Assembly: GCA_028551475.1 (NCBI GenBank)
Contig: CM052362.1
Span: forward strand, 6,199,354 to 6,263,353
DNA from: Casuarina equisetifolia
Taxonomy: Eukaryota; Streptophyta; Magnoliopsida; Fagales; Casuarinaceae
Length of the DNA stretch: 64,000 nt
Direction of reading: 5' to 3'
Every line of letters starts with the position of its first letter. The stretch's first letter is position 1. The notes beneath the pieces are model-generated. The model was not told where the DNA came from, ran no database searches, and saw only the letters and a list, made by a program, of their open reading frames with translations. This document shows positions 52,001 through 64,000 of this stretch, in pieces. The translations under genes and the position numbers were made by a program.

Positions 52001-54255
52001 GGAAATTTATGAGAAAGATAACAATTTCAAAGTTGAAGTCCCAAAAATGAAAGGGAATAGCAACCTAAGTCATGAGGGTGAAACTGGTTTCAATAATATG
52101 TTGGTGTTTGTGTTTGGCAACACATTCTGAAATATGGAATAGGGACAAAAAAACTCACTAATGAATGCTAATAGACTAAAGATAAGTGCGAAAGGCCATA
52201 TAAAGGAACTCAAGAGCACCATCACATTGGATGGCCTAAAGGTAACAATAGAGCTAGTTCTCGACAAACTTATGAAAGGTAGTGAAAATGTGGAGAAATT
52301 AAGAACGGGTGTGAAACGAATAAAAAAAGGTAAATGAAGAGAAATCATCAATGAAACAAACATAAATTTTATTTTTATTGATGGACTCAACAAGGGAAGG
52401 ACCTTATACATTAAAATGGACAAGTTGCAAGGGGTGACTCAACCTAGAGATAGTAGAGGGGTAAGGATGGTGGTGGCTTTTATTGAGTGCACATGCTTGA
52501 CATGGGGGAAACAACAAGGAAGTGTAAGGAACATGACTGGACTGTAATAGATGAACAAAAATGTGCATAGATGGATGAACCAAATGATGGTGCTAGAGGA
52601 GGAGAGGATTAGTGTGGGATGACAAAAAGGCACGAGGAGACATGTTAGATAACTTGAGATAATAAAGACCAAAATTAAGTGTTCCATGGAGGATAATCCG
52701 TCTCGTGAGAAGAAATTGCCCAAAAATAAGTGACAAAAAAATAAAATAGCAATTATTATCTAACAGGAATTTATAAATAAATAAAAGATTTCTGGTAATT
52801 GAAGGGACAACTAAGACATTGTATAACTAAAACGAAAGAGTGTGAAGATTACTTGTATAAGTAATAAAGAGGGACACACCATCACCCACGGTAAGTTATT
52901 GAGTAATAGTATCAGAAGTAATACCAAAAAAGGCAGTAAAAGAATCAATGACATGATGAAAGGCCCCAAAGTGAATATGCCAAGATGTATCATCAAGGGC
53001 AAAGGATGGAGGGTTAGGGGAGCTTTAATGAGAAAAGGGAGGTGGAAGTTAGGTGTAGTGGGCCCAAGGTGGTTAGTAGGAAAGTGTGGGGTTAGGATAG
53101 GTTAGGAGGGCCTGAGGTTGAGTTTAGACTTAAGGGTGTAGGTGGTGAGGGGGTTAAAAGTGGGGTTAAAATGCTCCAAACAGTTGGATACGTGATGGCT
53201 AAACTTGTGACATAGGTGGTAGTAGGGCCCATTGTAGTGTTGGCCTTGTAATTTATTATAAGAGGGCCAAAATGTGTTGGAAGGGGCTAAGGAAAAGCAT
53301 ATCGGAGTTGGGCTGGGCTACATGAGGTGTAGATTGGCATAAGCTCAAACACGCTCCTGGGCTTAGGCTCAAGTCAGTATAGGTTGAAAGGCCCATACCT
53401 TAGTGTTGGTTTACATAACTTGTGAATGGATCCAAGTTTGCATGACCCGCAAACTGACCCAAGTTCATGTGACCCGCAAACTGACTTGAATAAGCTACAA
53501 ATGTAGCTAATGAGATCATGGCAGTGCTTCGGCTAGTGGAATGGCCTTCTTGAGCCAAAATCAAGCCATGGATGACCTCATGGGTGAGCCGTTGGGTTTG
53601 TTGGAGGATTGAGACCGAAATTGTGAGGCCATTGTAGTCTTCATCGAGGTCGCAAAAGACATGAGTAAAGTACTTATCATCAGTGATATGGCTACCGATG
53701 GTAGTGAGCTAGTCAAGGATTTTCTTCATGTCGTGAAGGAATTCCATCACAGAACAGGAGCCATAATTGATCGTATAGAGTTAGAGGCGAAGAGCGAAGG
53801 AACGGACAAATGATTGAGCTATGTAAAAACGTGTGAGGTGTGTCCATGCAGTGGTGGAGGACCTTATGTTTGTTAATTGGGTGACAACGCTGTTCATGGA
53901 GGTGGCCAGAATCCACCCAAGGGTCACCTAATTGTGAATGAAACATGAATGATAGGCGGGGTTGTGGGATTTAGTATCGTTAAGCCCAATTAGGGTTTTA
54001 GGTAGTGCAAGGTCACAGTTGTCAAGAATTGACATGAGCTGCTATAAGATGAGGAAAAGCAGAAGTCTCGTCTTCCAAACGCTAAAATTTGTGTCATCAA
54101 AACGCTCAATGGTGGTTAAAGCAAGCATCATCGACATTAGAGAGGCTACTGGAACCATGGGAAGAGGTGGGGTAAGGTTATGGTTTCACAAATTGGCATT
54201 TTTGTGAAGAGATTTTCTAGTAGGGAGGTGTTGGCCTTTGGCTTTATTGATACCA

Positions 54256-54632
54256 TGAAAGAATTCAATAACTCACAACAAATTAACCAAAACTACTGAT
54301 TGAGAGAGAAAAAGAGAAAACCCTAATTTCTAAAATTCTTAATGATTATTTCATTAAATTTGATTAGACTAAATACATTATTGTTGACAGATTGTAAATG
54401 GAAAGTAGGTATAAACAAAATCAAATCAATTTTCTTTACAAATTTAGAGAATCAAAGTAAGAAAGGTTTTCTAGTGATGAGGGCGGCAAGTATGGATTTG
54501 CTCAATCACACGCAGACGTGAGGTGGCTGTTGTTGATATCGCCTTAGGACTGACATTAAGGCTGATGTGGCACAGTCGTGGATGGTAACGTGGTTGCTAA
54601 TGTGGCAGCTAGTGTGGCTAACTATTCTAACA
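54256..54632 (-). repeat. 5' LTR of element D, unit 2
   Basis: 377 bp, next to the initiator-tRNA primer binding site at about 54239-54255. By eye about 18 of 190 bases differ from the unit 1 copy, mostly transitions. Confidence 0.85.
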
Positions 54633-55736
54633 AGTCTCTAAGCATATATCTCCATACTTAGAACTCTAACCAAGTAATCATTACCTATGTTCAATGTGCC
54701 AGAGTTTCCTGGAGTATAAGAAGTAAAAAGCTCCCTCTTAGAGGTGATATGAAAGGAAGTACCACTATTAATTACCAAACTTGTATCATTGCATGCAAAA
54801 TTCACATTATTATCAGAGCACACAATAACAAATGGATTGGTGGTCAATGCAACTCAATTATTATCATTGTTATTCTTCTTCTCAATGTTTTTATTAAGTT
54901 TCTTCTTTTCATTTCCACATTTAACATTCTTTCTTTTATTTTTCAACTAGAAGCAATTTTTCTTGATATGACCCATCTAGCCACAATGATGAAACTTTAC
55001 ATTTTTAAATCTTGATCTTAACTTTCTTTGACTCTAGTTATTGCCTCCCAGACCTTTACTTTGACTTCTTGCCCTGTTTCTAATAACCAAAGCTTTAGAA
55101 TGAGACAAAAAACCCAAACTCTCTCTTCCTATCTCCTCATTCAAAATACTACTCTTGGAAAAATTCATAATTACAATATCATTAGAAAAATAGTTACTCA
55201 CTGACATACGAAATGTCTCTTAAGATTTCGATAAAGTACCAAGTAACTAAAGTCTTTGTTCTTCATCTTTAAATTTCATATTCATATATGCAAGTTGATT
55301 TAACACTCCTTAAAACTTATTCAAGTTATTAGATATAGATTACCTATCTATGTATTTCAAGCTAATAGGTTACTTTGTCAAATATATCTTATTATTTCCA
55401 ATCTTTTATGCATATAATAATTCAAGCTTGTTCCATAGGATTTGAGCATGTGTTTCTTCATTGATGTAATTCAAAATATTCTTATCTACAAATTATAGAA
55501 TGAACCTACATACAACTTTATGCTTAAAAGTCTAATAAGCCTTACTTATGTTCTCAAGTTATGTTTTGCTAGACATTACTAAATGCTAATGCTTCATTAG
55601 AAGAAATCTTTCATCTTACCTTTTCAAACATAATAATTTCTTCCATTCAAATTAATCATCCTATTAGTAGTCAATTCCATCATTCAATCAAATCCAAAAA
55701 ATAAAACAACCACACCCTAGGCTTTAAATACCATTA

Positions 55737-56174
55737 TGATAGGAAAAAAAAACATATAAAGTTTTCTATTTTAATTGAACCTATGAGGAAAGGCTAAAAC
55801 ACCCATAATATAGTTTGAATCACATATAAAAAAATGCAAATACCTCAATCCACACAATGAACATAAGAGAATTTTTTATGTAGAAAACTTTCTTAATGTG
55901 AATGATAAAAACCACAAGACCGATCATAGAGTTTGTTTGAATCTTCACTATCTAAATCTTTAGGTTTACAACCCACCAAGTCCTTAGCAACATAAAAAAG
56001 ATAAAGATTCACTAATTTAATAATAATGGAATTAACAATTGATAGTGAAAAACAAGTTGTAGACATCAACTTAATAAAAAAAAGTTGGAGAAAAATCATT
56101 GACATTTTTACCAAGACTTGTTGATGTAAAGAGCTTCAAATGACAATCCAACCGTTTAAAATAAGGAACACCCA
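55737..56174 (-). repeat. 5' LTR of element B, unit 2
   Basis: 438 bp copy of 23633-24067, with the TGGTAT-type primer site just inside (about 55729-55734). Confidence 0.75.
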
Positions 56175-56179
56175 ATTCC

Positions 56180-56280
56180 AAACTTACTAACAAAAATCAA
56201 CTTGATTGGACCATGGATCGACCTTAATCAAGCATGATCAACTGTTGCACAAGACTTTTAATTCTTGTGAAAATGCTACT

Positions 56281-56334
<54 letters not shown>

Positions 56335-56716
56335 GTTTTTTGATAACCACCCCTAAAACTCCTTTTCTTTTTTTTTTCTTATTTAACATTAGAGCAACAT
56401 CATCTTAAGAGGACCCAATATAAGTCTTCAATACAAGCTAGACTCGCCCAACAATTCCAGCTGATTGTCACCAAAGAATTTCCTCGATTAGAGAATTGCT
56501 ACAACATTCAATGCTTCTTGACAAACCAGATTTTCGTTTCATCTTTTTCACTTTAGTGAATACTATGTACAATTGGTTATATTAACATTCGTTCAATTGT
56601 TGAATTTGTCATCATTTTCTTACACTCAATAGAAATTGATCCCTCAAAGGCTTTCACAAACTATCATTATTCTCTCTATCTTTCTGCTTCTAAATATCTT
56701 TAATCTACATTTAATG
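56180..56716. other. Spacer with CT microsatellite, unit 2
   Basis: Matches 24073-24439 plus about 150 bp not present in unit 1. It contains an uninterrupted CT run at 56286-56331, much longer than the interrupted tract in unit 1. No gene seen. Confidence 0.6.
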
Positions 56717-57314
56717 CAAGTGCAATGGATTGGAGCTTGTTAATTTGCCAATTCACCCCAGAGATCCTTCAATTTGATGTGAAAATCAGTTATGGCTTTC
56801 CGTCTCATCCTTTAGCCAATTTTAGGTCAACGACAGCTTTTTTGAGGAAAAAGTTTTGGGTTCCCATCACTTTGTTGAACAGTTCATGCAAGATTGAGTA
56901 ATTGTTTGTCAATAATTTGGTTTGAGCAACCAAATTTTTGAAGGTTGGATTGACTGCAGGAAAAAGCCATATCTTCATGGCAGTATGACACTGATCCTAG
57001 TACTTTGCCACCTTGTCGTCATTGGTGGGGTGCAGCAATGATCCGTCCAAAACCTTATTTTGTTTCAGATGAGAAAAATATCACAAATTTGGTTGCTTGA
57101 GAAACTCATCTCTGCTTCTCCAACAAGCCTCTTCGAAATAACGCTACCAGCTTGCAGATCGATGTTTAAGAGAAGATAGAGGTTGCAAGTTGTAGCCAGG
57201 ATGGTACAGGACTGAATAGGTGTTGATTCGGCCAAGAAGGAAGCAATTTATGGCAAGCGTTATGGTAGAGATGATAATTTTCTGGGTGGTAAAGGACAAA
57301 AAATGTAATTTTGG

Positions 57315-57349
<35 letters not shown>

Positions 57350-57725
57350 TGTGTGACTAATTCACAGTTTGTATTGAGGCTCATGTAGAGTTTTGAATTC
57401 CCATTTCAAACTCGTTTAGATGGCTAGAAAAAATAAATGAATTAAGGAAACGATTTTCTCAGAAAAGGAAACCTTGCTCTTAGATATTATTCACAGGACG
57501 TTAGAAAAGGAAAAGAAGGCTAACAAGTGATGACAATTCAATATATTAATTCTACAATTGCGTAGAGCTATAAAACATTATGACTATATATATATATATA
57601 TGGGCCTAAACCTAGCTTTACAAGGTAACTAAATTACAAACATATCTAGGAATACCAGTTCGACCAAGAAGCCTAATATAATTAGGAGACCCAATATTTG
57701 GTTAATTGGCATATATTCTTTAACA
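56717..57725 (-). mobile_element. Copia LTR plus gag remnant F, unit 2
   Basis: Second copy of remnant F, nearly identical to unit 1 (about 2 differences in 150 bases where compared). LTR-like part at 57528-57725 and a GA run at 57319-57346. Broken fossil. Confidence 0.5.
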
Positions 57726-60700
57726 GCTACCCAACCAGCCAAAAACACTTTAAAGTCTCCGCAAGGCAGCTCCAATAAGCACGCATCTTCTCCCTGCTCC
57801 AGAGACAAGGCGATCTAACCAATGAATATTTGATGTGCTTTTCTGATGGCCTGGCGTTTCTTGAATCATTTGGTTTCAACTCGATGAATTAATGTCCGCC
57901 AAATTCATAGAAGAGATACGAATAAGGCGACTAGTTCTTTGAATTGCCCATTGCCGTCTCCCGTCAAGACCGATTCGAGAAGATAGCCTATTGGCTGAGC
58001 TATGTTAACTGACCTATTGGCAATTCGAAGCTAACGTGAAAGTTGAACTTAGATAAAGATTGATAGTGGTACTCTTTTACTTATCTGAATCTGAGACAAA
58101 CGTGGTAACTTCTACAGCAAGTTATGTGGCAAACTAGCCCATCCAGAATTATAAACAACTTGCACTTGAAAAGAAGACACGGCCACGTAAAACATCCTTT
58201 TTTTCTTAAGATGTCATCTTTTGATGCCAATTCGCTTAACTTTTGAGGTTCTTCTTAAGTATTTGTCGGAAACTTTTGATGTAGTTGACTTCTACGACCC
58301 GGTGAAAGGCAAGTCGAGGACTCAAGCTTAGTCCAGAAACTTGAAATTGTTTCAAATAAAATAAAAGAGAAACGACTTTTCGTTTAATCAAAAAGAACTG
58401 CCAGAATTTTACGTAGGAGGGGAGGAACTATGTAACAACCACTTTCTACCAACACACCATTGTAAAATTTTTAGTTATGAAGTTAAAATTAAGAATAAAG
58501 TAAGATAATTATTTTTTAAAATGGAGTGAAATATAAGGCTTAGAAAACTTAAGCAATTAAGAGAAGATAAAAAGATTGTCAGCTGTTAGAGAGAATTAAA
58601 GGTTGTGATAGCTTCGGAAAGGAGTTAGAAAACTTCAAACTATGAATATAAAGACCATTATTCCTTATCCATGTAAATAATCACTTTCTTTATATTTGGA
58701 AGGAGGTTTGTTCATGCAAAAGAGATTCCAAAAATAACTGAAATTTATACATATGGCATGATTGGAAATGAAAGGATATCATATTTGAATTTTTTTTTTC
58801 TTGTAAATGATTTCATAGTAGGCATAGCTGTTCGAGTCATACCTTCTATAGTTAAAATGTGTTAGCGCACTATCCTTATTTATTAAAAAAATATATATTT
58901 TATGATTAATTGATATATAGACATTCCCCTTAAATAAAGTATTAAATGATAATCTGTGAACAAAAGGTTATTGCTTCCTTCTTTTTTTCTTTTTTTTTTT
59001 TTTGGGTGAATCTTCCTGTACTTTATATATCTTAAAATTTATAGTAAAAAACATTTTAATCAATCATTTATCATTTAAGTTTCAAAAATTATATCTAAAA
59101 GATTTCAAAACCCCTACAAATACTTCTCATTATTTATAAGGTTTACATCCCTAATTGATGAGACTCGGTTGATTGATGCTTCTCGTTAATATGTGTCTGG
59201 TGCCTTTTGAAAGCCTCCCTGGGTTTGAAATCAAATGGCTTTTTGGATCACAAAGATATGATTAAGGAGCAACATAAATCCACCTCCAATTTCCTCGTCA
59301 GTCACGATACTTTGCAGTAGAAAAACGCGGTTCCACCATTATTTTCTAATGGCTTTATCGAGCATATGCACCGTTGGTTTGCATAATTAGGTTGAAGAAG
59401 GAAATAATCCTTCTAATGGATAAAATACCAAGAATGCAGTCGGTTCATCCCGACTTTAGAAAAATTCTCTGAAAGCAAATGGGTATCGCATTGTGGCATG
59501 TAAGTTTTCAGCTACGTGATGTCAATGTCCTGAGGCTGACAAAGTGTGCATCGCTTAAATTAGAGATTCCCAAAATCATATGGATTAGCTTGCTTGTTCA
59601 TGTGACCCACCAGGGCGAGACCGTTTCCCTATAATAGTTTACCTTTCTACTGTACATTTGGTATCGATTTTTGTATGTATGCGTAATATGACATGTAAGT
59701 AGTTGCAACAAAATGAGCTTTTCTTTTACTCTAGTTATTATGGTTCCATTTTCTTAAATGGAAAGGAATACATTACGCAGTTAAAACCCAAAGAACCATG
59801 AATGTGAGGACCTGATCAAAGTGTTCCATCATTAGTAATGGTTGGGAAACGTGTTATTGTTTGGTCATAATTTTTAAAAATTCTATTTCCTCATTATAAC
59901 TTGCTGAATGAGGAAACAAAAATTTTATTTTTAAAAAATTAAGGAAAATTTAAATAAGTTGAAATTCTCTTTATCATTTTTAACACAATCCCTTCATATC
60001 AAACAGGGGTTGAAAATTTGGTTGTAGAGGTAATACATCTTTCCTTATGCATAGGGAAAGTTATCTCTTGAACCTGGTAATATACTAAGAAAAATGAATC
60101 TTTCTAAAATTATCTTCCAAAGAAAATATATGTTTTGTTTTATTTGAAAAATGTTTCCATATAAGATTTAGACAACGTAAAAACTCCAAAATAATGAAAC
60201 AAACGGATGAGAACGCTTGACTGGTAGGAGTCAACGAAAACTACCAGAATGAATAGGACTCTATCCAATTCTAGGGCTCTAATGAAGGTTGGGAGGTGGT
60301 GTGTCTCAGTTGCTTTCCCAAGGCATCCTTTCATTTTATAGACGTGCGATGACGAACAACTTGAATATCTTGGACAATAAAAATTACGGGGTCCATATCA
60401 ACAGATATGGTGTGAATTTTTGCAATAATGAGGAAGAAAGTAATTGTCCTTCGTCCTTTTTGCTGATGGTGTGATTTTTCTTCCTCGATAGTTACAACCT
60501 TTTTTTAGCTCCTAAAAATTGGCTAGAAACTATCCCATAATAATTCGTACGTGAAAAGGTAAACGTTATTGAAGATTTCATTAAGTTGGTGGTCATAAAT
60601 ATTATGCACGCTATTTGGTAAGAAAAGGGATCCTAAAAGCTCCAAGAAAATGTCAAGAAATATCATCTATCAAAATCTAAGAAATGTTGATAAGTTTCTA

Positions 60701-61542
60701 GTTCAATTAGAAGTGTTACCCATGACCAAAAAATCTCAGATTAGAAATTCAGATATGTGAGTTTAGAAAAATGTGTATGAAAAATAAAAAGTAAAGCAAA
60801 AAAAATAAGACCCAAGAAATGTCCTTTTTATTAGCAATTGGTCGGGTTTGAGATCTTTGGAAGGATGTCCATAGGAATTAATTTGTTTCTTGAATGAATG
60901 ATATTTGTTCCATTTTTAATTTTGTTCCTTTATGACTAGTACTTTCTCCATATAAAATCCTTTAGGTACCAAGAAAACATCATTTATATACAATTTTTTC
61001 TTCGTTTTTTTTTAAAAAAGAAGAGTCTGCCGACATGATCTTTGAAGTTCTATTGTACTCTATAGTTTAGATGCTGTATTATCCTATTATATAACTTATG
61101 AAGTGTAATTTACGTGTGAAATAAGTGTTGGAATATCTTATGTTACTTATAATTTACTACAAAATTTGTTGAAATCTGATATTTGTCCCATAATATCAGT
61201 ATAATGGCTTATTATATTTGTTATATATGGATATGTTTCCTTCTTTATATGATAGATCTTAAATTGGGTTAAGCTTTCTGATATAATATTTTATAAATCA
61301 ACGTGTAAAATGCCGCTAGACCCAAATTGTGCTGCCCTTTTTATCTGCTTGCAGGAAACGATGCTTATGCACGCAATCTCAGAATAATCTCTTGTTATCG
61401 GATATCCGAAGCAAGGAAGTCTTTATCTGTCTTTATCCACCGGACCTGTGCCTTGACACAAAGGGAATTCACGAAAACTTGAACGATTCTTTTTCTAAGA
61501 AAGTCCAAAACTCCAGGTTGTTTTCAATGAAAACAGTTGGTA

Positions 61543-61574
61543 AAATAAATAAATAAATAAATAAATAAATAAAT
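61543..61574 (+). repeat. AAAT microsatellite, expanded in unit 2
   Basis: About eight AAAT repeats, compared with three in unit 1 at the same place (about 29261-29275). Confidence 0.8.
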
Positions 61575-62017
61575 CAAGCAAGCATATGTCTGGAAAGCTC
61601 TTACGTAATGTTTGAACATGCGGTAAACAAGACGGTGAAGCTTTTATTTTTAATATTTGTTACCTCGTTGAAAATGTCGCAAATAATAAAATATTGTTAC
61701 CCAAAACCAAAAGAAATAACATGTACATGTCAAAAGTCTTGGCTCAGTCGGAACCAATGCAACTAAAACTTTGAGAGATCATAATCCCCCAACCCTTCGC
61801 ATATTAAAAAAGAAAAAAAGAAAAGAAAAGATGAACATAAGATATATTAGTATACAGGTGTCGTGTGTGTGAAGTTGGACTCCAACCTGGTCTAGGACAT
61901 CTATTTCTGGCCATACAGAAGGAAAGAATCAGACAACACCAATGTCTCAACAACAGCAATCTGGCCTTTAAAGAAGCTTTGATTTAGATTGAATAACAGA
62001 GTTTTTTGAATTATGTA

Positions 62018-62072
62018 GTACAATGTCTGTACTCCAACCCCTGTACTACAAAACTTTTAAACGCTATAAATG
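62018..62072 (+). promoter_or_regulatory. GTAC cluster and TATA box of P2, unit 2
   Basis: GTAC cores at 62018-62021, 62029-62032 and 62043-62046, then TATAAATG at 62065-62072. Confidence 0.5.
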
Positions 62073-62680
62073 AAAACGCATGTAAAAGCTCTTAATCACC
62101 ACTCTTCACACTGGTTGAGAGTCCAAATTCTGTACTTCCAAAGTTTCCTGATTTGAAGTCATCCCAAAGTTCTCGAAACTTCTCTCTATCTCTTTGCTCG
62201 AGTTTCTTTTCTTTTTTCCCCTTTTTCTTTTACGCTTCTTTGAGAATGTATCTTTTGGTTTTTAGAGAAACCTTCTCCTCTAGAAAGTTTTCCTAGTGCC
62301 TCTCTTTCTAGAGGGAAGCTTATCGTCAAAAGTTTTCATCCTTTTCTCCTTTTCGTCTGGAGGTAAAAGTAATTTTTCCGTTCCTTTTCCTATTCTCTCA
62401 CGCAAACTGATCCAAAACATTTTGTTAGGTTTTCCTGACATTTTGGCGCCAGTAAAACGTTTTGAATTCAATACGTTGGTATCTCATGACTTTGGTTTTC
62501 GGCCAACCAGCCGACCGATGGAAGATCCCTGACGCTGGAATGGAACGGTAGGAAGGTACTTTGCATTTCTGAGTTGCAGAATTGAGCTCAGAGAGGAGGC
62601 CATTGTCTTTTCTGGTGAGAAGTCAAGAAGACTGTGCTTCAGTTTCCCATATCATTAAATATGGTAAGTGGATGACAACA

Positions 62681-63282
62681 GGTAGAAAAAGATGCCATAA
62701 TGAAGTTGACAATCATATTTTTTGTTAAAAGAGTCCTAAACGTTTCAACTGAGGATCGTATGGGGAAGGATGCAAGTTGTGTTCTTCTAAAAGTATGGAT
62801 GGGAACCATGGTCATATTTTTCCTTTCTTTATCCTTTTGGTGCATATATCTGGTCTGTGATTTGCATAGAATGCAGCCCTTCTTGACTTAGTATGAACTG
62901 ACAATAGACCATCTGGTAGGTGGCATCTAACTTTAAAGAAAATGCTTTCCAAAATGATTATATTATATTATCAATACCTTAATCTAGTATACTAATTATA
63001 TGTTAAGCTATTTTTATTTTTAATTATTAGTTTTAAGAGAGAAAGTTATTCCATTTTTAATAGATTATTGAAGTCGAGATTCAAGCATAGAACCCATGAT
63101 GATTAGATTTTTCTGACTTCCCGCTCATAATGTGTATGAAAATTGTGATTGTCTTATGTATAATATAACTTGATTATCTTCTTTATATATTTAGGTATGA
63201 CTTGTCTCTAGAAGAAAAGTACTGAAAATTATTATTATAAATGTTGGGTCTAATGTCAACGTTCTCCCATATGTTCAATCAA
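62681..63282. other. AT-rich spacer, unit 2
   Basis: Copy of the spacer at 30621-31269. Nothing recognisable. Confidence 0.45.
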
Positions 63283-63865
63283 TTTCAAACTCGACGGTGG
63301 TTTTAAATACCCGCGATCTGGAAATTTTATTATTTACACTTTGCATTCAGCTTGGAAGGTAACACTGTGGAATATGATCATAATCGACCCGTTCCTTATG
63401 CCACAACTTTACGCATTCGACTACACCGAACTTTGAATCAGTGCTCCCCAACCGCAAAGTGCAGCTTCGAGGCAATGCTTTCGTCTTCAGTCTCCAATAC
63501 CTGTGCAGACGGCTTTTATATTTGTTTAGTAAGTTGTTATCTAGAAGGCAAAGAATATCGCGCAAGAACGCTGGAAGTATCTCAATAATATACGGAATAC
63601 ATATAAAAAGCCCAATGTAGAATGGTGACAGTACACAGAACCATGACACTTGATCCCGAAGGGGGTAATGTGCCTCGATTGACAAACAATGACTTCCTAA
63701 CAGCAGATGGCTTTGTCCTGTTACCTCGAAGAACTGTCGGCGGGGACTAAGACGCCTCCAACTTTCTTTCGGTTGGCGGTTTATCGGTTAAGAACGGAGG
63801 GCGGCTGCTGGTTTTAAGGTAAAAGCAAGTTGACGCTAGAAGCTGGTTGAAAGAAATTATGTGTG
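63283..63865. other. GC-richer segment of unknown nature, unit 2
   Basis: Copy of 31270-31854. The minus-strand open frame is longer here (63347-63685, 112 codons) but unrecognised. The small LTR-type element begins right after it and is cut by the window end. Confidence 0.35.
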
Positions 63866-64000
63866 TCAAAATTTATAGAAAAATTCATATTCAACTTAAA
63901 ATTAAAAATATAAATGGAAGAACCTATCTTTTATAAGTTAGTTTTTTTTAGGTTTTTAGGTTATCTATGTGGAACTTAACGTACTCCCTCATTTTAAGCT

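Larger units (their letters stand above)
46418..54632 (-). mobile_element. Ty1/copia element D, unit 2, nested in B
   Basis: Second copy of element D, with LTRs at 46418-46803 and 54256-54632 and target duplication agtcc/agtct (46413-46417, 54633-54637). It keeps more of the internal region than the unit 1 copy, including recognisable integrase and protease regions around 51.7-53.0 kb, reverse transcriptase near 49.5-49.75 kb, and gag near 53.5-54.2 kb. RNase H remains lie at about 46.8-47.57 kb. Interrupted by solo LTR R2. Many breaks. Confidence 0.9.
43104..56174 (-). mobile_element. Tnt1-like Ty1/copia element B, unit 2, with nested insertions
   Basis: Second copy of element B, flanked by attcc (43099-43103, 56175-56179). 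It hosts solo LTR E (43661-44367) and copia D (46418-54632); D in turn hosts solo LTR R2. RNase H remains lie at about 43.15-43.46 kb, integrase at about 45.3-45.7 kb, the protease region near 54.64-54.85 kb, and the 5' LTR at 55737-56174. Many breaks; dead. Confidence 0.88.
57726..62680 (+). promoter_or_regulatory. Block P2, unit 2
   Basis: Copy of 25439-30620 with the single form of the 244-bp segment. It retains the GTAC cluster, TATA box and leader-like region. It would lie upstream of the laccase predicted beyond the window. Confidence 0.55.
37402..64000 (+). repeat. Tandem unit 2 (incomplete at window end)
   Basis: This is the second copy of the unit beginning at 8634. It repeats P1, the nest, P2, the GC-richer segment and the first bases of the small LTR-type element, then runs off the window. 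By spacing, its laccase start codon would lie near position 65249 if no further indels intervene. Unit 2 holds two solo LTRs absent from unit 1 and lacks one that unit 1 has. Confidence 0.95.

Noticed and set aside
1-64000. CRISPR arrays, operons, rRNA or tRNA genes
   Set aside because: None seen; the window is plant nuclear DNA and the tRNA-like strings are retrotransposon primer binding sites.

Overview
This is nuclear DNA of a flowering plant, most likely a woody dicot; the species cannot be fixed from the sequence. It is AT-rich, has a spliced intron-rich plant laccase, and is filled with Ty1/copia and Ty3/gypsy LTR retrotransposons, solo LTRs, CT/GA microsatellites and plant-type TATA promoters. 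I see only one intact protein-coding gene: a 566-residue laccase on the + strand (33239-36255, seven exons) with all copper-ligand motifs present.

The main structure is a large tandem duplication. Unit 1 runs from 8634 to 37401 and unit 2 starts at 37402 and is still running at the window end. Each unit has the same order: promoter-like block P1, a nest of retrotransposons, a second related block P2, a GC-richer unrecognised segment, a short LTR-type element, and (in unit 1) the laccase. Unit 2 is cut off about 1.26 kb before the place where a second laccase should start, so this looks like part of a laccase tandem array. P1 and P2 are much older diverged copies of each other, so the array has at least two layers of duplication.

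Left of the array, 1-3168 holds no gene I can support, and 3169-8453 is a complete-length but broken Ty3/gypsy fossil on the minus strand with paired 339-bp LTRs and a 5-bp target duplication. The nest in each unit holds a partial copia (+), a Tnt1-like copia (-) and a further copia (-) inserted inside the Tnt1-like one. Three solo LTRs came later: one only in unit 1 and two only in unit 2, which dates them after the duplication. A small copia LTR-gag remnant borders P2.

The most interesting regulatory signal is in the P blocks. All four carry three GTAC cores within about 35 bp directly upstream of a TATA box, followed by a possible untranslated leader with splice-like signals. GTAC is the core of copper-response elements bound by SPL7/CRR1-type factors, and laccase is a copper enzyme. 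The laccase itself has its own proximal TATA box, an extra intron compared with the common plant laccase layout, and an eroded version of the usual miR397 target site. How far P2 influences the laccase is inference only.
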